From Campanula takesimana (Eukaryota; Streptophyta; Magnoliopsida; Asterales; Campanulaceae), in assembly GCA_026119855.1 (NCBI GenBank), contig JAOWBW010001042.1, positions 124,001 to 188,000 of the forward strand: a stretch of 64,000 bases of DNA, in the 5' to 3' direction. The position numbers and the translations under genes were made by a program. This document shows, one piece after another, positions 11,455 to 21,263 of this stretch. The number at the start of each line of letters is the position of its first letter. Position 1 is the first letter of the stretch. The notes under the pieces are model-generated. The model searched no databases. It had not been told where the DNA came from and saw only the letters and a list, made by a program, of their open reading frames with translations.

Positions 11455-13274
11455 GTAGAGTGCTTTCGGACTTCTTTCTAGAAGGTTCGGGGGTATTCTT
11501 GTGTGGGTCAAACTCCCGTTCCCATTAGTTGACTTCTTGCATATTTGTGTGTGTTTGCTGTTTCTGTTTGAACTGTTTTGAGTACATACGTTCTGGAAAC
11601 ACAATAAACTGGGGCTTGATGATCAGAAGTTGGAGAAACTGAGAAAAATCTTCACCCTCTTGCTTTAGCCATACGGCTACTTTGGGTAGGGACCAGAATG
11701 TTGCCAATTAACAGTTTGGTGCAGGGCTACAACATTCTGGGTACCCCCTCTGCTTCTACTTGTCCAGGTTCCAAATTTACAGTCTTACTTGTGCACATTA
11801 CCTTCATTCTTTTGGCCAAAACTTGGTTTTAAAAGGTAATAAAACTTGGTTATGCATGATCTTTTGTCAATAAAATGGTTTCCAAAACCTCGTCGTGCAT
11901 AACCCCTTTTTGTCAGGGTTTTCTTGAGTCTCCTCGTTGTGCACAAATTGCTTTGTACGAAAGGGTTTCAATGTAAAATATTTCTTTTGCAAAAGTTTGA
12001 TTCAAAATTCTTTGTTGTGCACAACTTGGTACATGTACAAGTTTTGGTCTTTGTTTGCATATATTCTTTGATTTGTTGTGTATAGATTGCTCAATTCATG
12101 CTTGTTCATACTTGTTCATATCTTGCTTATGCCATGCTCATGATATCGAAAAACGAATTGAAAATCTCTCTTTTTACTCAAAAAAGGAGCATAGAATGAC
12201 TTCACACCACGCGCACTCGACCGTGCACGTTCCAAATACCCTTTAAAGCCGGGGTGGATGCCACGATGCAGCTCGTTGGGCGCTCTTGTTCCCTTCGATG
12301 CGCGCACGGGTCCATCCCACCTTCCCTTCCGAACCAAGTCAACCACACTTGTCCGTGACACACAAATACCATGACTATGGTTGGTTTTTGGTCTAGATCA
12401 CGTTACCACGTCCTTGATACATGCTCAAAGCTAGTTGTGGCCAAATTAATGCCCGAGTTGTGACTCCTTGATGAAATGCAAGCGTGGCCTAACCAGCCTC
12501 CAACTCGTGTGTTAGTGACGACCGCAATTAGCAAGGGGCATGTACTAAGGATAGGGTGACACTGTGTCGTTAAGCCCTAATGAACGAGTTATTTTAATCA
12601 TCCTTAAGCCCAGGGTCAAGGATCGAGACGCCTCATTCAAAATGAGGTCATGACGGAATGTCGGCGCAGCCTTCGGGGAAAAGTCTCGATTCCGACTGGG
12701 GCTTAACCATGATTAGGATGACCCGCATATTGGGAAATTTACGATGCACTAGACCCTAGGTTCACTTCTTTTGATCGGTGGAAGGCGCGTGCCCTATAGG
12801 ACCCTCGCCTGGGATAGTCCGTCCTTGGAGCGTGCAATACAGGTGAAAAACGAGGGGTTTATAGGCGTAGTATTGGCCTCCACTGATCCAGGATTTAGAA
12901 TAGTTGCGAAAAAGAAGAGCAATCTTTTCCAACCAATTAGGAATAAGACATGCCTTGAGAAAAATGAAATAACGAAAGTTGAGCCCCTGAATTGTGCACT
13001 AACGTTTGTTTATGTGACAAAGCCGGCTAAGATAATCCAAAGAATAAATGATTTTTTTTTTTTTAAAAAAAGACAGAAAAGGAAAAGAGAATTGCTAAAT
13101 TCATCAAAACGCTTGGCTTGGGTTTCTTCCCCCTAAAAATGAGTCAAACTTGTTATCCCCTTCGAGTCAGTATCCCTTGTGTGTCGAGTCTTTGTCCTAC
13201 CTCAAAGCATGGCTTCTCGAAAATCCTTCCACGGTGCCCTTACGGTTTGTTGGTCATTTGTATCATAGGAAACA
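11455..13274 (+). other. Leader of A
   Basis: Untranslated region before gag with no supportable gene. It holds one palindromic word AGCCATACGGCT (11667-11678) and a long rod-like inverted repeat (12598-12721). Short open frames do not resemble any domain. Confidence 0.65.
12598..12721 (+). other. Rod-like stem structure in A leader
   Basis: Nested arms: TCATCCT (12598) with AGGATGA (12715), TTAAGCCC (12604) with GGGCTTAA (12699), ATCGAGAC (12622) with GTCTCGAT (12683), and an apical hairpin CCTCATT-CAA-AATGAGG (12631-12647). All helices are perfect over 7-8 bp; the outer two overlap by one base. Position between primer site and gag is where retroelement packaging or dimer signals lie; that role is inference. 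Confidence 0.65.
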
Positions 13275-14066
13275 ATGGAAAACAAGTCCCAAGCAATTGA
13301 GACTGATATCTGTCTGGACATGCAAGCAAGGTTAGAGGGTAGGGTTAAGCTCTTGGAACGAACAGTGAGTACGATGAGAGACCAAATGAGAAAGACAGAG
13401 GTCGACCGCAATGAAGCGGTCAAGGTGGTCCAACAACTCCGAAAGGAGATTAAGGAAGCACTTCATAAGAAAGTCGAGGAACTATGGGAAGAAAGGGGAA
13501 AGAGACTCAAGAAGGACCTTGAGGAAAAATATGATCACCGGTACGATCTCCTGCACAGCCGAGCCGAATTGATCGATGAATTGGAGAGGCACAACTCAAG
13601 GAACACCCGAGAGTGTCTCCACGAAATTGTAAAGTCCATTGAGGAGCTCAAAAGGTCTTCCAAGAAGTCTTCCTCCCCACCAAAGACCGCTCCCAACCAG
13701 CAGGCCCCAGTCGAACAAGAGCTCCGCGGTCAGCTCCGATCTGTAACGGCATCCCGTGGAAAGCCCGCGGCGGCTGTGGGAGAATTCCACCTCCAGGGCA
13801 AAGGGGCTTACTACCGATGGTTCCACGGGTTGGGGATGCCTAGAGAGCAAGTGCTGGACCACCTACTCGAGGCCGGTAAGGTTGAGCTTCTTGGCCGGCA
13901 TGTGATATGGACGGAACCGGTTGGAGCCCGTCATGACTCAAAGCAACATTGCAAATACCACCAAGCACCAGGTCATTCCACAAATGCATGTCTCACCCTG
14001 AGAAATCACATCCAAGCACTCATCGATGAGGGCATCATCACCAAACAAGGGGACAAGTGGGTCTGA
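13275..14066 (+). CDS. Gag-like coiled-coil zinc-knuckle protein of A
   Basis: Complete 263-residue ORF starting at ATG 13275. Residues 15-130 form a long charged coiled coil (RLEGRVKLLERTVSTMRDQM onwards). A linker rich in S, K and P follows (130-165). A module with MPREQVLDHLLEAGKVELL (188-206) leads to the knuckle C226-x2-H229-x4-H234-x4-C239 and a final helix. The C-terminal module matches those of C, G and H. There is no canonical capsid domain and no pol follows. It probably binds element RNA and joins particles built by an autonomous relative; that is inference. The frame is intact. The type 1 module lies 830 bp downstream. Confidence 0.75.
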   Translation: MENKSQAIETDICLDMQARLEGRVKLLERTVSTMRDQMRKTEVDRNEAVKVVQQLRKEIKEALHKKVEELWEERGKRLKKDLEEKYDHRYDLLHSRAELIDELERHNSRNTRECLHEIVKSIEELKRSSKKSSSPPKTAPNQQAPVEQELRGQLRSVTASRGKPAAAVGEFHLQGKGAYYRWFHGLGMPREQVLDHLLEAGKVELLGRHVIWTEPVGARHDSKQHCKYHQAPGHSTNACLTLRNHIQALIDEGIITKQGDKWV

Positions 14067-16073
14067 GTCAGGGACGCAAGAAGGAGGAGCGAGGAAGAGA
14101 AGGAGTCGTTAGGAGTGGCCTAGTGTTTGTGTTCTAGAGAGTCTCCTAAATCCATAGTGGATATAGTCTTTTGTCTTTTTCTTTTAGCTTTCTCAAAAGT
14201 CCCTGTGAGGCCAAAGTATGTAAAAAGCCACGATGTGGCAATGGTTGAGTCAATGGTCAAGTCCAAGTTGTAAAAAATCGAGTCTTCCGTGAAATGAATT
14301 GTCTTTTACTTCTATTCTCCCTAGACTTGAGGCATTATTTGAAAAATTACACTAACTCTCGGAATCACTCCCATTAATGTTTCCAAATGATTGTTATATC
14401 CCCGATATGATGAGTTGATTCCCCCAAACATAGGAGTCAACAACGACTCATAAAGGGACGAACGGATCTAAACGTAAAAGGGACTAAATTCCAATAATTA
14501 ATCTTAAGATGAATGAATGTTGTGACCCGTTGGCATGAAGGAGACCATCAATGGCAAATCTTCCCACATACACTACCCGATATACGACCCAAGACACCTT
14601 TTTGAGGCAAACCCCCGATGCACATTAAAAGCATCCCAAGACAATGAAAAGATGAGGACGTTGTTGCTCAGCCACCAAAGTTCAGCCATAAGTGCACATA
14701 CAGACTCCCCGAATTGTCAAAATCAAAGAGAGGACAAAAAAAAAAAAATGGCAAAAAGAAATGCTTGCACAAAGAGCTCGTCCATATCAAAAGGGGTACG
14801 CCCAAAGGGGCCCATCTCAAAGAGTTCACCCAAGGCAAAGTCAGTAATGACGTCCTCCGAGATGCCAACCCCGGCCAAAGTGGCCCAAGAGCCGAACTAC
14901 GACGACCTGAGCTCCTCACATTGAGGGGAACGTAGGCAACCTTCGGGTCCGGTCATAACACGAAATGAATCCCCCAAACCTTGGTCCTCCCAAAGGACCC
15001 GGTTCTTTTTCCCCGGTCTCATCAATGACCAATTCCCCGAATAACAACCGGTTCCCCAGACAATGACCAATTCCCCAGATAATGACCAATCCTCCCATAA
15101 ACACTTTCTCCTCCCGATCTTGCCATTGATCGAATTTTAATCCTAACGGGTCATGACAGTTATGCACACTAAGGCTAATTACTTGAATTTTGGACCTAAA
15201 TACTAATCAAGATCCGTTCAAGCAAACATCTTGATTACATTAATTGAGGTTGATTCCGAATGCCTCAACAAGTCTTCTTTTCGACATCTTAGGAAAGAGC
15301 CAAACACGTGAATTTCTGTCCATAGGCTTCCTCTCTCAGAAAAGGGACTCACTCCCGTAAAAGCCTATGTGTGTCTACTCGTGTGAGCAAATGTGATATG
15401 CTCTTTGTCTGTGTCAAAGTTAACTTTGCTTCTGTCCATGTCAAGAGTCAACTAGGCCACTCTTAAAGAGGGAGGGTAGAGAAAACATGGAAAGAAGGAA
15501 AGTGCTATGGTTGGACAATCAAGGGAGAGAAACCCGAAGAGTGATTCCCAGAAAGGTGAAACATTGGGGCTGCCAAACCACGGTCGAGAAACCCGAGGAT
15601 TAGTCTCCGGCAAGACATTACACTGGGGCTGACCAGCCGTAATCGCGCAATGGAAAAACCGACGAAAAGTCATGCTTTGAGTAAAACAATCTAAGTCAAA
15701 TAAACCTTCTCATCTGTCAAAATTCCCTTGGAACACCCAGAAAATTTGGTCAAAAGGTCAACCTTCTGTGTCAACCGTACGGATGGTTTGTCCTTGTGAA
15801 AATTTTCATGTCAGCAGCCCATACCAAACTGCCTGCAAGTGAGACTCACTTTCACTTGTCAAACCCTGTCAAGGTATGTCCCAGTTGCACATAATTGAGT
15901 CTAAACACGTTCCGGGTCACAACATCGAAAGCATAAGTCTTCACGAGACCTAAGCCAGGCGTAAAACGAATTTACAAGGGGTTTAAACCCAATAAAGCAA
16001 CAAGTTTTCATGACATATTGTTTTGCAAAAATAAGACAAAGACAAAAAGAAAATTGTTCAAAGACAGGTACAA
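14067..16073. other. Region between gag and PMD gene in A
   Basis: Mostly non-coding. It contains the type 1 module (14894-14941), a palindromic word AACCGTACGGAT (about 15773-15784) and a short two-copy repeat near 15520-15640 (GAGAAACCCGA...GGGGCTG). An open frame at 14535-14924 has no recognisable domain and ends inside the type 1 module, so I do not call it a gene. Confidence 0.6.
14894..14941 (+). other. Type 1 hairpin module (A)
   Basis: GAACTACGACGACCTGAGCT, inner hairpin CCTC-ACATT-GAGG, then AACGTAGGCAACC, directly followed by TTCGGGTCCGGTC, which gives an ACC-TTCG-GGT mini-hairpin. It is in element sense and lies between gag and the antisense PMD gene. Confidence 0.75.
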
Positions 16074-18847
16074 CTATTCAGAATCCGGGTCAGAATCAGG
16101 GGGCGGTAAATCGGACAGACCCAGCCCCCGAGTGAAATAAGTGCTAGGGTCAAAATGGAAGAGGGATTCTGCTAAGCTCATGTCCCCACTGGTGGAAGGC
16201 TGCAAGGAATGCCAGGCAGATTGGGAAGCAGTACCGGAACGGTCAACAGAAGAGGTCTCAGGTCGCTCCAAGGTCAGATGGGCGAAAGGATCCGGAGCGA
16301 TCTCATGGGTACCGGAAGCCCGCAGAGAATCCCGGAGAGAGGAAGTATCCACAGCACTCATGGACTGACTGCGGACGAAGGAAGGAGGCAGCTCAACACT
16401 CGACGCCCTCTTACGAGGCCTCTCCTCACCGCTCACCGAACTCCGGCCCGGCACGAAGCCGTGTTCCCTCTGAGTCCCCTTGTGAGAACGACCTGTAAAC
16501 TTTTTGAACCACTTTTTGGCCCGCCCCATGAAGGTAGGCCGCCTCAGCAACACTCGTCCCACAATCTGCACATGGAAATGGGAGAGTTCAGCAAAAGAGA
16601 ATGAAAGTTAAGGACATGGGCACGAGAATGGGAAAGAAAGCATACCGCGTCATCAGGAATGTCCTCAACAGGGGCTCCCCCTTCGATAACGGACACGGCT
16701 ACCATGTGAACCCGGCCGTCGGTATAGATAAAAGAGTAGTCCTGCCACACCGGAGGAGCTACCCCAGAAGCCACCACCTGTGGCGATCTCAGCCTCGTGG
16801 CCACGAACCGTCCGTATGGCTCATCGGTAATCAAACCAATCGCATCTACCCCCACAAGATGCGGGTCCTCTCCCCGATCAACCACAAACATGGCCTCAGG
16901 TGGGTCCACCGGTACCCTCTGCATGAGCCCCAGTCCATGCTGCCAAAGCACCCTCTCGCCTAAATAAAAGGCCTCCCCTCGGAAACCCACCAACAGCCTC
17001 CTCTGCCGGGTCACCCTCAGAGCCTCGCTCGGGTCAAAGCCCACCTCCTGCCCCTCGTACCGAGACCAAGGGAAAAGGTTGAGCTCCGCTGGCATGACAC
17101 CCCTCAAAACTGCCTTCACATCGGCATAACGAACAGAGACACGTCCCTTGGACCCCCTCTTCTCCCTAGCTTCCCTAGCCCAGCAGGTCATGGCCGGAAA
17201 AACCAGGTCTCGGTCAATGGCCAGTCTCCACGGATAGCTACCGAAAACCTCGTAGTACCAAGCCTGAAAGGAGATAAGAAGTGCCATCAGTGCAAAAGAT
17301 GAGGTAAAGGGACCAATAAGACAGAGGCAGAAAAGAAAAGGATACCTCGAGAACAAATTGGAAGCAAGCCAGAGACTTGCTCGCCCTTCGGCTATATTTA
17401 TCGAGCTCCATGTACAGCTCGGCCAGACCTGCTTCTCCCCAAGCAATATCCCTGATGGCCTCGGGAGTGGTGAGTGACCCAAGAAGGGGAAACATGCACA
17501 TTGTGTCAGCATTGGTAAAAATGGTGTTGCCAAGGAGGAGCCACACATAAGAGCGCCCAAGCTGATCAGCTGTGATCCGACCCGCCCAATACGCTGGGAT
17601 GTTGGCCCGAATGACCCTCTCAACGTTCTGAACCAGGATGCCCAAACCCTTGGTGGGGCCCGAGAATCCGACGAGTGCCTGGATCTCTCCCTCAGACATT
17701 CTATCCCTCCAAACGACTGGATGTCCGTCAAAGGAAAGCCCAGTGATGGCAGCAAAATCAACCGGGGTCACAGTTACCTCCCCCCAACTCAAGTGGAAAG
17801 TGTGGGTTGTATCCCACCAGTACTCACCAAGGGCATTGAGAAGCCCCATACTCTTGTTGGTATTCACCAACCGGCCCACGGCCTCGATGAAGGGCACCAA
17901 TCCTGTGCGTGCCACCCACTCCCTTGGACCAGGGATACCGTCAACGGACTCAGGCATGGCTTCCCACAAAGAGAAGCAAGCATCCGGCGACCCTCGAGAT
18001 TTGGGATCACCGCCCTGCAGGTAAACACAGCAAAGGTATGAATAACATAGTTCACAGATACCAATGCTCGTAATGATTGCACAAGGAAAAAGAATAACAA
18101 ATAGGAGAAAAGGTTTCGGTCCCCTTTAAAATTGCATAAGTCATTTTAAGGGCCATATTTTGGAGAAAAGTTCACGTCCCCTTTAAAAATGCATAAGTCA
18201 TTTTAAGGGCCATTTTTTGGAGAAAAGTTCCCGTCCCCTTTAAAAATGCATAAGTCATTTTAAGGGCCATTTTTGGAGAAAAGTTTCCGTCCCCTTTAAC
18301 AATGCATAAGTCATTTTCAAGGGTCATATTCGGAGAAATTATCATTTTGGTCTCGACAATCATATACCCGTCCCACGAACATGCAACAACTTGTCCTAGA
18401 AGATGCTAGCATGCACCTAGTTGCGCCAAAATGACTAGTCAAGCCTAAGGTACAAGTAGTTTATGCATAGGCCGCAGGCAACATACTTTGATTTTGGGGA
18501 GTATAGCTAGGTATGTCCAAATGAGGCTATGAGCACATACCCACGTCCCAAATGGTCCCAATGACACAAAAATGAGGTCAATTTCATGAAATTGTGTCAA
18601 GAAATGCAAAAATCTCAAATGGCATGGACAAGAACCCTAGGCCTAGGAGAGACGTACAAGACCCAAATCTGAGTGGGAAGAGCTTAAGAATGCTTACCCT
18701 GTCACCATGGCACAAGTGAATGGTGGGAGACTTGTAGAAACCCGCTCCCTCATCCCGAAGATTAACAGTATAGCCTCGAAAATTTCGAGCCATGTCCTGC
18801 CTCTTCTCCGCCCCTCTAGGGTAGCCCGCACGTGCCCGACCCGCCAT
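16074..18847 (-). CDS. Antisense plant mobile domain (PMD) protein, four exons
   Basis: Exons on the minus strand: 18698-18847, 17346-18014, 16646-17263 and 16074-16565. Introns start GTAAGC, GTATCC and GTATGC and end GCAG, TCAG and GCAG. All junctions are phase 0, giving 642 codons without a stop. Residues 121-143 hold the PMD signature HTFHLSWGEVTVTPVDF plus AAITGL. Exon 4 is basic then serine-rich and ends in an acidic DSDPDSE tail. PMD proteins of the MAIN/MAIL family are nuclear and linked to transposon silencing and genome stability in Arabidopsis; PMD genes are also common transposon cargo. Here the gene runs against the retrotransposon and needs its own promoter. Intron 1 is largely tandem repeat. 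The homologue in G (27704-29947) is broken, this one is not. Expression is unknown. Confidence 0.8.
18118..18345. repeat. 56-58-bp tandem repeat in PMD intron 1
   Basis: Four copies of a unit starting CCCCTTTAA.AATGCATAAG and ending GGAGAAAAGTT. It fills much of the 683-bp first intron of the antisense PMD gene. Confidence 0.9.
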
Positions 18848-19149
18848 GGTTGATCCTTGAACAATTAGAGCAAGAAAATTTGCGAGTTGATGGAGTTTCC
18901 CTCTCAATTTCGCCTGTCTCCTTTCGGTTCTTTCAACTGAGTTTTGAAAAATAGGTGAGACCATCCGTATGGCTGCTGTGTTTTGAAAAAGAAAGAGATG
19001 ACCTCCACATCCGTACGGATGGTTTGGGCGAGGAAAAATCTCAGCCTGAAATTACCCTTGTGCCCCTCACACCTTGAACAAGATTTCCCAGAATCTGGAA
19101 ATGCCCTCCTTGGCTCATGCAACTTGAATCAACCTAGAAATTTTAGGTT
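18848..19149 (-). promoter_or_regulatory. Upstream region of A PMD gene
   Basis: Immediately 5' of the PMD start codon. It holds ATCCGTATGGCT (18963-18974) and the perfect palindrome ATCCGTACGGAT (19009-19020), both followed by tails like those of the LTR copies (the second by GGTTTGGG). No clear TATA box was seen. A regulatory role is inferred from position and from word sharing with the LTR. Confidence 0.45.
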
Positions 19150-19159
19150 CCCTAAAAAT

Positions 19160-19605
19160 CCGGCAGTCCTAGCGACGTAAGCCCAGCTTTGTGAAATTAA
19201 TCAGGCAGTCCTAACGACGTAAGCCCAGCTTTGTGAAATCAAAAAATCTGGCAGTCCTAGCGACGTAAGCCCAGCTTTGTGAAATTAATCCGGCAGTCCT
19301 AGCGACGTAAGCCCAGCTTTGTGAAATTAATCAGGCAGTCCTAGCGACGTAAGCCCAGCTTTGTGAAATCAAAAAATCAGGCAGTCCTAGCGACGTAAGC
19401 CCAGCTTTGTGAAATCAAAAATCAGGCAGTCCTAGCGACGTAAGCCCAGCTTTGTGAAATCAAAAATCAGGCAGTCCTAGTGACGTAAGCCCAGCTTTGT
19501 GAAATCAAAAAATCAGGCAGTCCTAGCGACGTAAGCCCAGCTTTGTGAAATCAAAAATCCGGCAGTCCTAGTGACGTAAGCCCAGCTTTGTGAAATAAAT
19601 TATGG
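19160..19605. repeat. 41-50-bp tandem array (GGCAGTCCTAGCGACGTAAG)
   Basis: About ten units built on GCAGTCCTAGCGACGTAAGC and CCAGCTTTGTGAAAT, with variable AT-rich spacers. One more copy lies near 20207. The GACGTAAGCCCA core is shared with the array at 20201-20640. Confidence 0.9.
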
Positions 19606-19649
19606 CCGTTCTAGACGTAAGCCCATGTTGACCCGGTTGACCAAGTAAG

Positions 19650-20200
19650 AGTCAAGCCCCTTTTGAGAAAAGTCTAGGTCCCCTAAGTGACCATTTTGAG
19701 AAAAGTCTAGGTCCCCCGAGTGACCATTTTGAGACAAGTCTAGGTCCCCCGAGTGACCATTTTGAGAAAAGTCTAGGTCCCCCGAGTGACCATTTTGAGA
19801 CAAGTCTAGGTCCCCCGAGTGACCATTTTGAGAAAAGTCTAGGTCCCCCGAGTGACCATTTTGAGACAAGTTTAGGTCCCCCGAGTGACCATTTTGAGAC
19901 AAGTTTAGGTCCCCCTGAGTGACCATCTTGAGAACATTTAGGTCCCCCGAGTGACCCATTTTTGAGAAAAGTTTAGGTCCCCCGAGTGACCATCTTGAGA
20001 AAAGTTTAGGTCCCCCGAGTGACCATTTTGAGAAAAGTTTAGGTCCCCCGAGTGACCATCTTGAGAAAAGTTTAGGTCCCCCGAGTGACCATTTTTAGAA
20101 AAGTTTAGGTCCCCCGAGTGACCATCTTGAGAAAAATTTAGGTCCCCCAAGTGACCATTTTGAGATAAAATTTAGGTCCCCCGAGCGACCCTCTGAGACA
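19650..20200. repeat. 33-bp tandem array (GTCCCCCGAGTGACC)
   Basis: About 16 units of 33 bp, GTCCCCCGAGTGACCATTTT plus GAGAAAAGTCTAG. Because the unit is a multiple of three, the minus strand shows long open frames of an 11-residue repeat; these are not evidence for a protein. Confidence 0.9.
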
Positions 20201-20640
20201 AAAATCCGGCAGTCCTAGCGACGTAAGCCCAGCTTTGTGAAATAAAATTGGCCATCCTCGACGTAAGCCCAGTTAAAAGTTAAAACTTAGAAACGGACTT
20301 TTGCCTAGTCCAAATTTGGCCGTCCCTGACGTAAGCCCAGTTAAAAAGTCAAAATTGGCCGTCCCTGACGTAAGCCCAGTTAAATAAGTCATCATTGGCC
20401 GTCCCTGACATAAGCCCATTAGCTATGACTTAGAATAGTCATTATAGGCTAGAGCCTTTGTCATTGGTCGTCCCTGACGTAAGCCCAGTTAAAAATTTGT
20501 CAAAATATGGCCGTCCCTGACGTAAGCCCAGTTAAATGTCCAAAAATGGCCGTCCCCGACGTAAGCCCATTAACTATGATTTAGAATAGTCACCATAGGC
20601 CGTCCCCGACATAAGCCCAGTAAAAATCTGTCCCGTGTGA
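20201..20640. repeat. Degenerate array with GGCCGTCCCTGACGTAAGCC
   Basis: Roughly nine units of 30-60 bp sharing GGCCGTCCCTGACGTAAGCC and CAGTTAAAA. TGACGTAAG matches the half site bound by plant TGA-type bZIP factors (as-1 type). It lies 1.4-1.8 kb upstream of the antisense PMD start. Confidence 0.8.
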
Positions 20641-20699
20641 GTAAACCCTCTCCTATAGAGTCAAGTTGACCATATCCTCAGCAAGTCAACCCTCTCCCA

Positions 20700-21045
20700 T
20701 AGAGCCAAGTTGACCATGCCTTAGCCTCTGACCCCTTGGTGTCATGCCCAAATGCCTTAGCCTCTGACCCCTTGGTGTCATGCCCAAATGCCTTAGCCTC
20801 TGACCCCTTGGTGTCATGCCCAAATGCCTTAGCCTTTGACCCTTTGGTGTCATGCCCAAATGCCTTAGCCTCTGACCCCTTGGTGTCATGCCCAAATGCC
20901 TTAGCCTCTAACCCCTTGGTGTCATGCCCAAATGCTTTAGCCTCTGACCTCTTGGCGTCATGCCCAAATGCCTTTGCCTCTGACCAAATGAGTGTCACGC
21001 CCGAACCTTCGCCTCTGACCGAATGAGTGTCATGCCCGAGTTCCC
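20700..21045. repeat. 36-bp tandem array (CTTGGTGTCATGCCCAAATG)
   Basis: Eight to nine units of 36 bp, GCCTTAGCCTCTGACCCCTT plus GGTGTCATGCCCAAAT, decaying to the right. The unit length keeps both strands open in frame, so the ORFs here are repeat artefacts. Confidence 0.9.
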
Positions 21046-21099
21046 CACCCGACCTCGACGGTCGTCTATAGGTTTGAGTAGCCTTAAATCTCTCACCCC

Positions 21100-21146
21100 G
21101 AACTACGTTAGGCTTGATTCCCCGCGAACGGGATACGTAGGAATCC
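21100..21146 (+). other. Type 2 hairpin module (A)
   Basis: GAACTACGTTAGGCTTGATT, inner stem CCCG-CGAA-CGGG, then ATACGTAGGAATCC. It is in element sense, 117 bp before the 3' LTR. Outer pairing is CTACGT/ACGTAG. Confidence 0.75.
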
Positions 21147-21252
21147 TATACCACTAGGTCCAGCCATGCAATCAAAATCGGTTAAAGCCGTCGTCCCGTC
21201 AGATTGGGATGCTTATTTCTATCGACAACCCCGCTCCTTCGAAGCGACATTG

Positions 21253-21263
21253 CCGAGGGGCTC
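21253..21263 (+). other. Polypurine tract of A
   Basis: CCGAGGGGCTC directly abuts the 3' LTR start TGTAAG. Element H has CGAGGGGCTAC at the same place. Confidence 0.8.

Noticed and set aside
14535..14924. 129-residue lysine-rich ORF downstream of A gag
   Set aside because: No domain, a poly-A run in the middle and overlap with the type 1 module; the codon pattern is unconvincing.
19600..20150. Open frames of GHSGDLDFSQN-type repeats
   Set aside because: They follow from a 33-bp tandem unit; no start context or flanking coding sequence supports a protein.
20678..21026. Open frames on both strands with VSCPNALASDPL or KAFGHDTKGSEA repeats
   Set aside because: A 36-bp unit keeps both strands open at once, which argues against selection on either.
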